A stretch of DNA of 64,000 nucleotides from Paenibacillus albiflavus (GCF_004344915.1 NZ_SKFG01000011.1:62001-126000), one strand, 5' to 3'; counted from the stretch's first letter, positions 43,929-53,320 are shown. Program-made: numbers and translations. Notes: a model not told the origin generated them from the letters alone.

Positions 43929-45056
43929 GTGATAGCGGAGTTTTCTATCGATCAGTTAGCCAAAGAACCGAATCAAATACAATTGTTACTCCAGGTATGT
44001 TCGGAAGCCCTGAACAGGGAATTCAAACCTATTGTGCTTTTTGGATCAGGAGCAATAGGAAGATATTACTTGAAGTACTTGGAGACAATGAATATTCCAA
44101 TGGAGATTATTTTCTGTGACAACAATCCAGCGAAGTGGGGAACTTCGGTAGAAGGGGTACCGATTATTAGCTTCAACGAGCTGAAAACCAATTATCGTAG
44201 AAGTTATATCATTATATGTTCATTCGATTTTTACGAAGAAATATCCCTGCAATTAAAGGACAATGATTTAAAATCTATTTTAGATCCTCGAATTCATTCT
44301 GTTCTTTTAGAAAGTCAGGATACATTTGATTTATTTAATTATATTTCACTAATTGAAAAGAGCGAAAAACAGTTTCAAGCTGCTTATGACTTGTTGGCTG
44401 ACGAGTTATCGAAACAAATTTTTTACGATAGAATCAATTATTGTATAACAGCTAGCTCTAAATATCTTGCTCCATTGAGAAGTAAGTCCCCGCAATATTT
44501 TGCTACTGATCTAATTAAGTTAACTGGTGAAGAAATTTTTATTGATGGCGGCGCATTCACTGGAGATACGATTGCAGAATTCATAAAACAAACAAAAGGG
44601 GATTTCAACAAGATATATGCCTTTGAACCTGAGGAGAGCAAGCATAAAGAATTTAAAGAACTGACTGCAAGGTATGAGCATATTGAGCTTCTGCCATATG
44701 GTCTCTGGAGTAAAAAAGAGGTACTGCGTTTTCACGCACATAATGACGGCACTAGCTCAGTTGGGAAAGACGGAGATATAGAAATTCCGGTAATTTCAAT
44801 TGATGAGCTTTTAGATGGCCGACCGGTTACGTTTATCAAAATGGACATTGAGGGGGCAGAACTCGAGGCACTTAAGGGGGCGGAGATTTCTATTAGAAAA
44901 TATAAACCTAAGCTCGCTATCTGTGTCTATCACAAGCCTCTTGATATCGTGGAAATCCCATTGTATTTAAAGAAACTTGTTCCGGAGTATAAATTTTATT
45001 TCAGGCATTACAGCAATAATATAAGCGAGACTGTGTGTTATGCTATAGCAGAATAA
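43929..45056 (+). CDS. FkbM-family methyltransferase with N-terminal Rossmann-like domain
   Basis: The 375-residue product has two parts. Residues 30-120 form a nucleotide-binding-like domain (PIVLFGSGAIGRYYLKYLE, IIFCDNNPAKWG, GVPIISFNEL). Residues 190-370 are a FkbM-type SAM methyltransferase (EIFIDGGAFTGDTIAEF, IYAFEPEESKHKEF, FIKMDIEGAELEALKGAE). FkbM enzymes O-methylate sugars. GTG 43929 follows AGGAGA with eight-base spacing. A similar Rossmann-like piece appears at the C-terminus of the glycosyltransferase at 46365. Confidence 0.83.
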   Translation: MIAEFSIDQLAKEPNQIQLLLQVCSEALNREFKPIVLFGSGAIGRYYLKYLETMNIPMEIIFCDNNPAKWGTSVEGVPIISFNELKTNYRRSYIIICSFDFYEEISLQLKDNDLKSILDPRIHSVLLESQDTFDLFNYISLIEKSEKQFQAAYDLLADELSKQIFYDRINYCITASSKYLAPLRSKSPQYFATDLIKLTGEEIFIDGGAFTGDTIAEFIKQTKGDFNKIYAFEPEESKHKEFKELTARYEHIELLPYGLWSKKEVLRFHAHNDGTSSVGKDGDIEIPVISIDELLDGRPVTFIKMDIEGAELEALKGAEISIRKYKPKLAICVYHKPLDIVEIPLYLKKLVPEYKFYFRHYSNNISETVCYAIAE

Positions 45057-45098
45057 ATGAAGGATCTTTTGTGCTTCATGAGTAGGGGGATACATAAC

Positions 45099-46355
45099 AT
45101 GAAATATTCTGTGAGTGTATTTGGGCTTGGTTTTGTAGGGATTACGACCGCACTCGCATTTGCCGAGAAAAATCATACCGTATATGGTTTCGATGTAGAT
45201 ACGAAGAGGACAAGCCTGCTTAAAGCTGGTCAGTTACCCTTTTTGGAGCAGGGGCTGGACCAAGCTCTTGTTCGACATATCAACAACAAGTTTATGATCA
45301 CGGATAATGCGGAAGATGCGGTAAAGAATAGCGATTTTGTCTTCTTGTGTGTAGGAACACCGAGTGGGGAACGGGGAGAGGCGGATCTTTCGTATATCTT
45401 TAGCGCAATTGAAAAATTTGCTTCCGTATTACATGATGGCAAGCATCGTGTAATCGTTATTAAGTCTACGGTTCCGCCTTCCACTACATCGGAGCGAGTC
45501 ATCCCACATCTGAAGAAGATGGGATTATCACCTGGCGATATGTTTAGTGTAGCCAATAACCCGGAATTCCTAAGGGAAGGAAAATGCTGGGACGATGCCA
45601 TGCATGCCGATCGAATCGTTTGTGGGGTTGAGGATCGTAAGGGAGAAGACATGCTCCGATCACTATATAGTGACTTTGATGCTCCATTTTTTAACGTATC
45701 GCTAAACACAGGCGAGTATATCAAGTATTTATCCAACACTTTGCTTGCGACGATGATAAGCTATTCGAACGAAATGTCCAAAATAGCGGATGTAATAGGA
45801 GATATTCAAATTAAAGAAGCCTTTGAAATATTGCATATGGACCGTCGTTGGGGCGGAAGCAATATGGCCTCTTATGTTTTCCCCGGATGCGGGTATGGCG
45901 GTTATTGCTTGCCTAAAGATACACAAGCGATGTATGCGGCCTCCGTTTCGAAGGGATATGAGCCCATGATCCTGAAGGATGTCATTACTATAAATGAATC
46001 GATGCCACAGTTTATGGCTAATAAGGTTATGCACGTTGTAAACCCATCCGAAACATTGGGGATATTAGGGTTATCATTCAAACCAGGTTCAGATGATGTA
46101 CGAGACAGCTCATCTGCAAAAATTATTAAGCTACTGTTAGCAGCAGGATATAGGAATTTCATAGCTTACGATCCTGTCGCAAACGAGGCTTTTGACGGGC
46201 AGTATCATTTTAGTGAACTCGAATATTGCGAAAGCTTGCAAAGTATATGCGAGAAATCTGACGCACTTGTTCTTATTACCGCATGGCAAGAGTTTGCTGG
46301 CATTGATAAGAAATATCCCGATAAACCATTTATAGATTGCCGATACTTCTTGTGA
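45099..46355 (+). CDS. NDP-sugar dehydrogenase (UDP-glucose/GDP-mannose dehydrogenase family)
   Basis: The roughly 418-residue enzyme oxidises an NDP-sugar to its uronic acid. It shows VFGLGFVGITTALAFAEK, VFLCVGTPSGERGEAD, STVPPSTTSERVI, NPEFLREGK, and GCGYGGYCLPKD with the catalytic Cys. ATG 45099 follows AGGGGG; an earlier in-frame ATG directly at the previous stop lacks an SD. The exact sugar (UDP-Glc, UDP-ManNAc, GDP-Man) cannot be told from these motifs. Confidence 0.9.
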   Translation: MKYSVSVFGLGFVGITTALAFAEKNHTVYGFDVDTKRTSLLKAGQLPFLEQGLDQALVRHINNKFMITDNAEDAVKNSDFVFLCVGTPSGERGEADLSYIFSAIEKFASVLHDGKHRVIVIKSTVPPSTTSERVIPHLKKMGLSPGDMFSVANNPEFLREGKCWDDAMHADRIVCGVEDRKGEDMLRSLYSDFDAPFFNVSLNTGEYIKYLSNTLLATMISYSNEMSKIADVIGDIQIKEAFEILHMDRRWGGSNMASYVFPGCGYGGYCLPKDTQAMYAASVSKGYEPMILKDVITINESMPQFMANKVMHVVNPSETLGILGLSFKPGSDDVRDSSSAKIIKLLLAAGYRNFIAYDPVANEAFDGQYHFSELEYCESLQSICEKSDALVLITAWQEFAGIDKKYPDKPFIDCRYFL

Positions 46356-46364
46356 GGTGATATG

Positions 46365-47669
46365 ATGCCACTCTTAAGTATCATTGTTCCAGTGTATAAT
46401 GTTGAAAATTATTTGGATGAGTGTCTTCTTAGTATAGTGAACCAAGCCTTTAGGGACTACGAGGTTATTTTGGTTAATAATGCTTCGAAGGATAATAGTG
46501 GCAAGATCTGTGATGAGTATGCTTTAAAGTATGACAATATCAAGGTTATTCATCTGGAAGTAAATATTCTTCCGGGAGGCGCTCGCAATGTGGGCTTGCA
46601 ACATGCAACAGGGCAATATATTCACTTTTGCGATAGTGATGATTACTATGTGGAAGAGAGCTTGTCACGCATCTCTGATATCTTGATTACATATTCTCCG
46701 ACAGTTCTATTTGGACAGTTTAATTGTGTACCTGAGAAGGGCGCATTTTTCACTAATGACGTTCCTCTTGATCCAGAGGTGTTTAAACAAAACGATGCAG
46801 ATCAAGTCGTAAACTATCTCTTCAACATGCCATTCCTACTAGCAACACCATGGAGAGTTATTACGAAACGCGAGTTCTTAATCTCCGAGAATCTTAGATT
46901 TGTTGAAGGTTACTTTGCGGAAGATGAGGAATGGATTCCTAAAGTCTTATGCAGCGCTGACTCGTTTGCATTGTGTTCAGTGCCGTTTTATTGCTACAGA
47001 CCTCGAGCCACAGGGTCCTACACAGCTACGAAAACATATTTGCACAGTAAGTCCCACCTCATGGTTGCGGTAAACTTATTGCGCTTCTTATCTGAGAAAA
47101 AGTATGACGGGGATCGCAGGAATTTTATTCTTACGCGCGTTAAGTTTTTATTAGGGTTGTTTGCAACTCGTTGTGACACCTTCGATAAAAATCAAATGCA
47201 TGAGTTGGCTTATATTATTGAGAGTAATAAGGATATTCTCTCGGTATCCGGAGAGATTTCAGAACTGGATGAATTAGTTGGTTTTATCAATCGATATGGG
47301 CCATATATGGGGTTATGTCTGTACCGTACGTTCGTAGTGGAATACACGCTTGAACTGGTGTTCGGAAAAGAGGATAAGGATATTTATATTTTTCCCACCG
47401 GATACAACGGCGAGGGTACCGCAAGAATGCTGCTAAATGCGGGGTACAACGTAAAAGGATTCTTTGACAACAGCTCTGTTAAAAATGGCTGTCTGGTGGA
47501 TGGCTTACTTGTAAATTATCCTTCCGTTCTTAAAGAGTTTCAGAAGGATAAATTAAGTCAGATTAATGTGATCGTATCCATTCAGCGGAGGGAAACGAGT
47601 CTTCTTCTGATGGAGCAACTAAGGGAGCTTGGACTGGACGATTCTCAATTTACTGCTAGAATCTACTAA
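46365..47669 (+). CDS. GT2 glycosyltransferase with C-terminal Rossmann-like domain
   Basis: The roughly 434-residue product has a GT-A domain: LSIIVPVYNVENYLDECLLS, VILVNNASKDNSGKICDE, FCDSDDYYVEE (DxD). A helical region and a C-terminal domain (about 335-434) follow; the latter begins IYIFPTGYNGEGTARMLLNA and contains VKGFFDNSSVKNG. That domain resembles the N-terminal domain of the FkbM protein at 43929. ATG 46365 has the better spacing from GAGGTG than ATG 46362. Confidence 0.85.
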   Translation: MPLLSIIVPVYNVENYLDECLLSIVNQAFRDYEVILVNNASKDNSGKICDEYALKYDNIKVIHLEVNILPGGARNVGLQHATGQYIHFCDSDDYYVEESLSRISDILITYSPTVLFGQFNCVPEKGAFFTNDVPLDPEVFKQNDADQVVNYLFNMPFLLATPWRVITKREFLISENLRFVEGYFAEDEEWIPKVLCSADSFALCSVPFYCYRPRATGSYTATKTYLHSKSHLMVAVNLLRFLSEKKYDGDRRNFILTRVKFLLGLFATRCDTFDKNQMHELAYIIESNKDILSVSGEISELDELVGFINRYGPYMGLCLYRTFVVEYTLELVFGKEDKDIYIFPTGYNGEGTARMLLNAGYNVKGFFDNSSVKNGCLVDGLLVNYPSVLKEFQKDKLSQINVIVSIQRRETSLLLMEQLRELGLDDSQFTARIY

Positions 47670-47694
47670 GCAATAGTTGGCGGGGTGAGCTTAA

Positions 47695-48654
47695 GTGAAC
47701 ATGGAAATACCCAAAATTACGGTTATCATGTTAACCTATAACAGAAAAGAATACTTGAATCGCTCAATCGAAAGTGTGCTCACACAAACTTATCGAAACT
47801 TCGACTTCATCATCATTAACAATGGTTCAACCGATGGCACTGATGAGGTGGTCAAGCAGTATGCACAGGAAGATCATCGAATTAAACTTATACACGTTTC
47901 TGAAAATCGCGGTGCTGCAGTACAGCGGAATAATGGCATTAACTTAGCTCAGACCGAATTTTTAACCTTTGTTGACGACGATGATTGTTGTGAGCCACAA
48001 ATGTTAGAGGTTTTATGGAATTTAGCTAACGAACACCAGGCCGACATATCGATGTGCGGAAGCTGGAATGATTTTAACGGTCGGCTGGAGCCTTATTTTA
48101 TATTTGACGAACTCCTGGTCCTAAATAAAATTCATGGCCTTGATGAGCTGTTGAAGAGAGAAAAATATAATGTGGCACCTCCGACGAAGTTGTTTCGGAA
48201 GTCTTTATTTGATGGTATACGCTTCAAAGAAAATGTACGGGTCGACGACATACATGTCATTTACAAAGTATTCACCAATGCAACTACTGTAGTTGCGCAA
48301 GGTGTGCCACTATATCGGTTTACCAAACATGGTGGGAATATGACTTCTTTCATTCACAACAATAGTCTTTCACCTGCGATTTTAGAGGAATATCTTTCTG
48401 CTTTTCGAGAGCGAACGGAATATTTATCAAAGAAAGTACCGGAAATTGCACCAAGAGCAAAATATTCCGAACTATCCTATATGATCTCAATGTGTGACAA
48501 GATTATTCAGAACTGCATTACTGATTGCTTATCCTTGTACAATAGAATGGTTGAAACGCTTTATCGAAATATCGACGAGTTAAACAGAAGTACTTTCTTA
48601 ACGGAAAGAGAAAAGAATATTTTACAACGAGTTACTATTAACAAGGTGAAGTAG
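47695..48654 (+). CDS. GT2 glycosyltransferase
   Basis: The 319-residue product has KITVIMLTYNRKEYLNRSIE, IIINNGSTDGTDEVVKQYA, FVDDDDCCEPQM (DxD) and a VRVDDIHVIYK acceptor-side motif. GTG 47695 lies seven bases after GGGGTG; ATG 47701 is possible. It is the last intact gene of the island. Confidence 0.87.
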   Translation: MNMEIPKITVIMLTYNRKEYLNRSIESVLTQTYRNFDFIIINNGSTDGTDEVVKQYAQEDHRIKLIHVSENRGAAVQRNNGINLAQTEFLTFVDDDDCCEPQMLEVLWNLANEHQADISMCGSWNDFNGRLEPYFIFDELLVLNKIHGLDELLKREKYNVAPPTKLFRKSLFDGIRFKENVRVDDIHVIYKVFTNATTVVAQGVPLYRFTKHGGNMTSFIHNNSLSPAILEEYLSAFRERTEYLSKKVPEIAPRAKYSELSYMISMCDKIIQNCITDCLSLYNRMVETLYRNIDELNRSTFLTEREKNILQRVTINKVK

Positions 48655-48812
48655 GACGTTGAATTAAGTAATTTGTCATTCTGGCAGATCAAATAAACGG
48701 TTGGTTTTTGGACAGGTTGTAAGCTGTTTACCCAGAACAATACATCCAGCTAGAGACAAGTGTTGTAATGGTCAGCGAAGCGTATCCCGAAACTATGGGA
48801 TGAGGAGGAATC

Positions 48813-49127
48813 ATGTATAAGCTAATTTCACTTTGCATGATCGTAATTAACTCATTGCCGATTTCTATTTTAAAAATAACTATTTAGATCTTTCACTTTA
48901 CTATTACTCCCTACTTCTTGATGCTGGTGAGCTCAGAGCCAAAGGTTACGTGAATCTAGCTTTTCTTCATTATAACCAAGGTGCATTGGATGAAGGATTA
49001 GCGTTCATGCAACAAGCAATTGAGCTCCAGCCGAAGGAGATCGCTTTATATACGGTACTATGTACGAACACACAGGATCGTGACATAATCGAGACATATA
49101 AACAAAAGCTATTCGATCAATTCCCAC
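48813..49127 (+). pseudogene. Broken copy of the TPR glycosyltransferase: internal deletion plus frameshift
   Basis: After an intact SD (GAGGAGGA) the frame starts MYKLISLCMIV, like the genes at 35982 and 37948. It then jumps directly to sequence matching the last ~110 residues of the 37948 product, reading INSL and, one frame over, ADFYFKNNYLDLSLYYYS and YVNLAFLHYNQGALDEGLAF. About 530 codons are missing and one base is lost near 48856. DNA similarity to 39640-39860 is visibly high. 48655-48812 holds nothing recognisable. Confidence 0.85.
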
Positions 49128-49130
49128 CCC

Positions 49131-49238
49131 TGTGGATAATGTGCATAACTTTGTGTATAACTCTGTGTGTAAATTTTTCAAACCTAGATTTTTCCGGAGA
49201 TTATCGGTTATTGATAGCATATCCACAGCTGTGGGTAA
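49131..49238. promoter_or_regulatory. Cluster of DnaA boxes
   Basis: TGTGGATAA (49131-49139) is a perfect DnaA box. TGTGCATAA (49140), TGTGTATAA (49152) and TGTGTGTAA (49164) follow in the same orientation with 9-12 base steps. ATATCCACA (49219-49227) and TGTGGGTAA (49230-49238) form an inverted pair. No dnaA gene is near, so this may be a DnaA-titration or regulatory cluster and not oriC. Confidence 0.7.
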
Positions 49239-49276
49239 TAGCAAGCGAAGAATCTTGTAGAACCCTTGGCAATTCA

Positions 49277-49306
49277 TTGACACATGGCAATTTTGAGTGG
49301 TATAGT
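49277..49306 (+). promoter_or_regulatory. Promoter of the cold-shock gene
   Basis: TTGACA (49277-49282) and TATAGT (49301-49306) are 18 bases apart, with TGG directly before the -10 (extended -10). The leader to the ATG is only about 50 bases. Confidence 0.8.
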
Positions 49307-49363
49307 CGAAAAGTAAGGATGCGCTTACATTTTATTTATTTGATTATGAAGGGAATGTTCTAA

Positions 49364-49561
49364 ATGCAAGGTAAAGTTAAATGGTTTAACGCAGAAAAAG
49401 GCTATGGTTTTATCGAGCGTGAAGATGGTGGCGACGTATTCGTTCACTTCTCAGCTATCCAAACTGATGGATTCAAGACACTTGACGAAGGTCAAGAAGT
49501 TGAATTCGACATCGTTGAAGGCGCTCGCGGCCCACAAGCTGCTAACGTGATCAAACTTTAA
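49364..49561 (+). CDS. Cold-shock protein (CspA family)
   Basis: The 65-residue OB-fold protein has both RNA-binding motifs, KGYGFIE (RNP1) and DVFVHFS (RNP2), and the start [17 protein letters not shown]. It is an RNA chaperone, acting on mRNA and translation. It lies between the DnaA-box cluster and hpf, has its own promoter and is monocistronic. Which csp paralogue it is cannot be told. Confidence 0.95.
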   Translation: MQGKVKWFNAEKGYGFIEREDGGDVFVHFSAIQTDGFKTLDEGQEVEFDIVEGARGPQAANVIKL

Positions 49562-49673
49562 TAATCCGGTATCGCAATCCGAGGGGAAAAGCATGTTAAC
49601 AGAAGGATTCGACGTGAATGCCGAGATGGCTTCAAACATATAGGCTTTTCTTTGCAAGGTGATTAGTGATCAG

Positions 49674-49712
49674 AAGCATCCTAGGTGATAAACTGGGGTG
49701 CTTTTTCTTTTA
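49674..49712 (+). terminator. Terminator downstream of csp
   Basis: AGCATCC pairs with GGGGTGCT (one G-U) around a 14-base region and is followed by TTTTCTTTT. The 49562-49673 stretch holds nothing recognisable. Confidence 0.6.
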
Positions 49713-49744
49713 ATTCGGAATGTCGCGATTTCTCTTTAGTATTA

Positions 49745-49830
49745 TAGAATTATCACTTTCGTATCATAAATTCTAAGTAATACCTTAAGAAACACACCGC
49801 CTTTAAGGACGGTGGAACCGTTTCTTCTGG
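49745..49830 (+). repeat. Dispersed two-hairpin element, copy C, upstream of hpf
   Basis: Hairpin 1 has arms TAGAAT(T)AT and ATAAATTCTA (49766-49775). Hairpin 2 runs from AAGAAAC (49787) to GTTTCTTCTGG (49820-49830), with CACCG pairing CGGTG inside. It lies before the hpf promoter, so it is not in the hpf leader. Confidence 0.85.
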
Positions 49831-49914
49831 AATTCCTTCTTTCCTGATGTGAGGAATTATTGACTTTTTGTGAAGCGAAAGTTCCAAATTTAGGGCATTA
49901 AATGGAGATAATTT

Positions 49915-49943
49915 TTGAAGTAAACGCTTGGATATAGTATAAT
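49915..49943 (+). promoter_or_regulatory. hpf promoter
   Basis: TTGAAG (49915-49920) and TATAAT (49938-49943) are 17 bases apart. A second TATAAT overlaps at 49943-49948. Confidence 0.75.
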
Positions 49944-49966
49944 ATAATCAGAAGGAGGAGTTAGAT

Positions 49967-50515
49967 ATGAAATATAGCATTCGCGGAGAACATCTGGAAG
50001 TAACAGCAGCCTTAAGAGACTATGTTGAGAAGAAGTTAAGCAGGCTAGGTAAATATTTTGAAACTCCCCTAACTTCTGAAGTTAATGTTACTTTAAGCGT
50101 TGTGAAGGGCATGCAAGCCGTTGAAGTAACGATTATGTTGCCAGGCATGCTGCTACGTGCCGAAGAGAAGAATTCGGATATGTATGCGGCAATGGATTTA
50201 GTTACAGACAAGCTGGAACGTCAAATCCGTAAACACAAAACAAGAGCTAACCGTAAAATACGCCAAGAAGGCAGCAAACGTGATTTATTTAAAATGGACT
50301 TTGGCACATCCGCTGGATATGTTGAAGAAGAAGATGAACTAGAATTAGTCAAAACTAAAACATTTGAGTTCAAGCCTATGGATGTAGAAGAAGCGATCCT
50401 CCAAATGAATATGATCGGACATAGTTTCTTCGTATTCTCCAATATGGATTCGAACAAAGTGAATGTGGTTTACCGTCGTGATGATGGCAAATATGGTTTG
50501 ATTGAACCAAGATAA
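49967..50515 (+). CDS. hpf: Long-form ribosome hibernation promoting factor
   Basis: The 182-residue protein dimerises 70S ribosomes into inactive 100S particles in stationary phase. The N-terminal S30AE domain (IRGEHLEVTAALRDYVEKKL; LERQIRKHKTRANRK) and the C-terminal long-HPF domain (KPMDVEEAILQMNMIGHSFF; NVVYRRDDGKYGLIEP) are both present. The SD is AGAAGGAGGAG. Its place before secA and prfB matches yvyD of Bacillus. Confidence 0.96.
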   Translation: MKYSIRGEHLEVTAALRDYVEKKLSRLGKYFETPLTSEVNVTLSVVKGMQAVEVTIMLPGMLLRAEEKNSDMYAAMDLVTDKLERQIRKHKTRANRKIRQEGSKRDLFKMDFGTSAGYVEEEDELELVKTKTFEFKPMDVEEAILQMNMIGHSFFVFSNMDSNKVNVVYRRDDGKYGLIEPR

Positions 50516-50545
50516 TTCGCTTTAAAATGATAATAACGAGTATAA

Positions 50546-50587
50546 CACCTCTCTAATTCGGAATTGCGAATTTGGAGAGGTGCTTTT
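50546..50587 (+). terminator. hpf terminator
   Basis: CACCTCTC pairs with GAGAGGTG, with AATTCG-CGAATT inside, followed by CTTTTAT. Confidence 0.8.
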
Positions 50588-50590
50588 ATA

Positions 50591-50674
50591 TTGACAAATA
50601 TATTAATATTACAATATATGACAGGGTATGAATTGCCTAGCTTTGTTGCGACTATGGCGACAAACTGTTACAAT
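50591..50674 (+). promoter_or_regulatory. secA promoter region
   Basis: The better promoter is TTGCGA (50646-50651), 17 bases, then TACAAT (50669-50674) with a TG extension. A consensus TTGACA at 50591-50596, with TATATG 18 bases on, may be a second start. Confidence 0.6.
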
Positions 50675-50710
50675 TTATACAAATTGTTTTTTAGAGGAAG
50701 GGGTTCGCCC

Positions 50711-53227
50711 ATGCTGGGAATCGTAAAAAAGATGTTCGGAGACTTCAACGAAAAAGAGATTAAACGAATCCGCAAGATCGTTGATAAAGTTAATTCGTTT
50801 GAAGCAGAAATTCAAGTATTGTCGGATGAGCAGCTGAAAGCGAAGACGGTAGAGTTTCGCGAGAGATTAGAGAAGGGTGAAACGTTAGATGACCTGCTGC
50901 CTGAAGCATTTGCAGTTGTACGTGAATCGTCTAAACGTGTTCTAGGCAAGCGGCATTACGATGTACAGTTAATCGGGGGTATTATCCTTCACGAGGGCAA
51001 GATTCCTGAGATGCGTACAGGGGAAGGTAAAACATTGGTAGGAACGCTGCCAGTTTACCTTAATGCGCTTAAAGGTGAGGGCGTGCACGTGGTCACAGTC
51101 AATGATTACTTGGCACAACGTGACAGCGCCGAAATGGGACAAATTTATGAGTTCTTGGGCATGACAGTTGGCGTTAACCTACATGATTTATCTTCTGAAG
51201 AAAAACGCGAAGCGTATAACTGTGATATTACGTACGGAACGAATAATGAATACGGCTTTGACTATTTACGTGATAACATGGTTCTGTATAAGGAACAAAT
51301 GGTTCAACGTCCTCTTTATTATGCAGTAATTGACGAGGTTGACTCCATTCTAGTCGATGAAGCGAGAACACCGCTTATTATTTCCGGTCAAGCTGCTAAG
51401 TCTACAGATATGTATTATGCAGCAGACCGTTTTGTTAGCCGTCTAAAAGAAGAAGAAGATTACACGATCGATATTAAAGTTCGTGCCGTTGCTTTGACCG
51501 ATGCGGGTGTTGCGAAGGCAGAGCGTGCGTTTGGTGTGGACAATATGTTCGATCATCAGAACGTACAGTTGAATCACCATATCCAGCAAGCACTTAAAGC
51601 GCATGCGATCATGAGACTTGATGTAGATTATGTTGTGAATGATGGCGAGATCGTAATCGTCGATGAATTCACGGGTCGTCTAATGACAGGCCGCCGTTAT
51701 AGCGATGGCTTGCACCAAGCGATTGAAGCGAAGGAAGGTCTTGAAGTACAGAACGAAAGTATGACGCTGGCAACGATTACGTTCCAGAACTATTTCCGTA
51801 TGTATCGCAAGCTTGCAGGTATGACAGGTACGGCGAAGACGGAAGAAGAAGAATTTAAGAAAATTTATGGCCTTGATGTTATTACCGTTCCAACTAACCG
51901 TCCGATGATTCGTGAGGATATATCAGATGTTGTTTATAAATCGGTTAAAGGTAAGTTTAATGCAGTTGTACAAGAAATTATAGAACGTCATAAGAAGAAG
52001 CAGCCTGTTCTGGTAGGTACAGTATCAATCGAGAACTCAGAAGTTCTATCCGAGCTGCTTAAGCGTAAAGGTGTACCGCATAAAGTACTTAACGCGAAGT
52101 ATCATGCAGAAGAAGCGGATATCATCTCACAAGCGGGTCAACCTGGTGCCGTAACGATCGCAACGAACATGGCAGGTCGTGGTACGGACATTGTGCTTGG
52201 TGAAGGCGTAGATGAGGCTGGCGGTCTGCATATTATTGGTACCGAGCGTCATGAGAGCAGACGTATTGATAATCAGCTGCGTGGTCGTGCGGGTCGTCAA
52301 GGTGACCCTGGTTCCTCTCAGTTCTATTTATCGCTGGAAGATGAGCTTATGCGTCGATTTGGTGCAGAGAACATTATGGCGGTTATGAATAAAATGGGGA
52401 TGGAAGAAGATCAACCGATCGAGAGCAGACTTGTCAGTCGTGCAATCGAAGGTGCTCAGAAGCGAGTAGAGGGTAATAACTTTGACTTGCGTAAAGTCGT
52501 CTTGCAATATGACGATGTGATGAACCAACAACGGAATATCATTTATAAGCAGCGTCTTGAAATTCTTGTATCCGAGAATATCCGTGAGATCGTTGAAGGC
52601 ATGATTCATTCTTCCATTGATCGTCTTGTTAAAGCGCATTGCCCACAAGATCAAATTCCAGAGGAATGGGAACTGGATGCAGTTGCTGACTATGCCAACA
52701 ACTTGCTATCCGATAACGCCCTTACAGATAAATCCCTTTGGGGCAAAGAACCGGATGAGCTTGTTGAGTACATCGAAGGTCTGATTAAAGCGAAGTACGA
52801 TGAGCGTGAAGAAATGATTGGCGAAGAAAACATGCGCGAATTCGAGAAAGTTGTCGTACTACGTGCGGTTGATAGCAAGTGGATGGATCATATTGATGCC
52901 ATGGATCAACTTCGTCAAGGTATTCACTTACGTGCATACGGCGGTACAGATCCACTTCGTGAGTACCAATTCGAAGGCTTCGAAATGTTCCACGAGATGG
53001 TTGAGAACATCCAAGAGGAAGTTGTTAAATACATCATGAAGGCGCATGTAGAGAGCAATCTTGAGCGTCAAGCAGTGGCGGAAGGTCAAGCAGTTGATCC
53101 GAAAGCTGATGCAGCTGGCAAGAAGCCAGTTGTGCGCAAGGAAAGCGATCGTATTGGTCGCAATGATCCTTGCCCATGCGGCAGCGGCAAGAAGTTCAAG
53201 CAATGCCATGGTGTAGACAAGAAATAA
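50711..53227 (+). CDS. secA: Preprotein translocase ATPase SecA
   Basis: The 838-residue motor drives protein export through SecYEG, here needed for the many signal-peptide proteins in the window. It shows [20 protein letters not shown] (Walker A), [19 protein letters not shown] (DEVD), the preprotein-binding and scaffold regions, [10 protein letters not shown], and the C-terminal zinc motif [21 protein letters not shown] 50711 follows AGGAAGGGG; in-frame codons before it overlap the promoter. Length is normal. Confidence 0.97.
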   Translation: MLGIVKKMFGDFNEKEIKRIRKIVDKVNSFEAEIQVLSDEQLKAKTVEFRERLEKGETLDDLLPEAFAVVRESSKRVLGKRHYDVQLIGGIILHEGKIPEMRTGEGKTLVGTLPVYLNALKGEGVHVVTVNDYLAQRDSAEMGQIYEFLGMTVGVNLHDLSSEEKREAYNCDITYGTNNEYGFDYLRDNMVLYKEQMVQRPLYYAVIDEVDSILVDEARTPLIISGQAAKSTDMYYAADRFVSRLKEEEDYTIDIKVRAVALTDAGVAKAERAFGVDNMFDHQNVQLNHHIQQALKAHAIMRLDVDYVVNDGEIVIVDEFTGRLMTGRRYSDGLHQAIEAKEGLEVQNESMTLATITFQNYFRMYRKLAGMTGTAKTEEEEFKKIYGLDVITVPTNRPMIREDISDVVYKSVKGKFNAVVQEIIERHKKKQPVLVGTVSIENSEVLSELLKRKGVPHKVLNAKYHAEEADIISQAGQPGAVTIATNMAGRGTDIVLGEGVDEAGGLHIIGTERHESRRIDNQLRGRAGRQGDPGSSQFYLSLEDELMRRFGAENIMAVMNKMGMEEDQPIESRLVSRAIEGAQKRVEGNNFDLRKVVLQYDDVMNQQRNIIYKQRLEILVSENIREIVEGMIHSSIDRLVKAHCPQDQIPEEWELDAVADYANNLLSDNALTDKSLWGKEPDELVEYIEGLIKAKYDEREEMIGEENMREFEKVVVLRAVDSKWMDHIDAMDQLRQGIHLRAYGGTDPLREYQFEGFEMFHEMVENIQEEVVKYIMKAHVESNLERQAVAEGQAVDPKADAAGKKPVVRKESDRIGRNDPCPCGSGKKFKQCHGVDKK

Positions 53228-53267
53228 GTTTCAGTAAATATATTTGCAAAAATTCGGAGTCCTGGGC

Positions 53268-53314
53268 TTAAGAAACGCATCCGTCTATAAAGACGGCAAA
53301 ACTGTTTCTTCTGG
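53268..53314 (+). repeat. Dispersed hairpin element, copy D (second hairpin only)
   Basis: AAGAAACG (53270) pairs with TGTTTCTT (53303-53310) using a G-U pair, with CCGTC/GACGG inside. It lies just after secA and directly before copy E. Confidence 0.8.
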
Positions 53315-53320
53315 GTATTA

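Noticed and set aside
49131-49238. Chromosomal origin oriC
   Set aside because: No dnaA, dnaN, rpmH or AT-rich unwinding element with its usual neighbours is nearby; only the box cluster is seen.
48950-49363. A 137-codon gene before csp
   Set aside because: Its first part is the shifted C-terminus of a broken glycosyltransferase and its end runs through DnaA boxes and the csp promoter.
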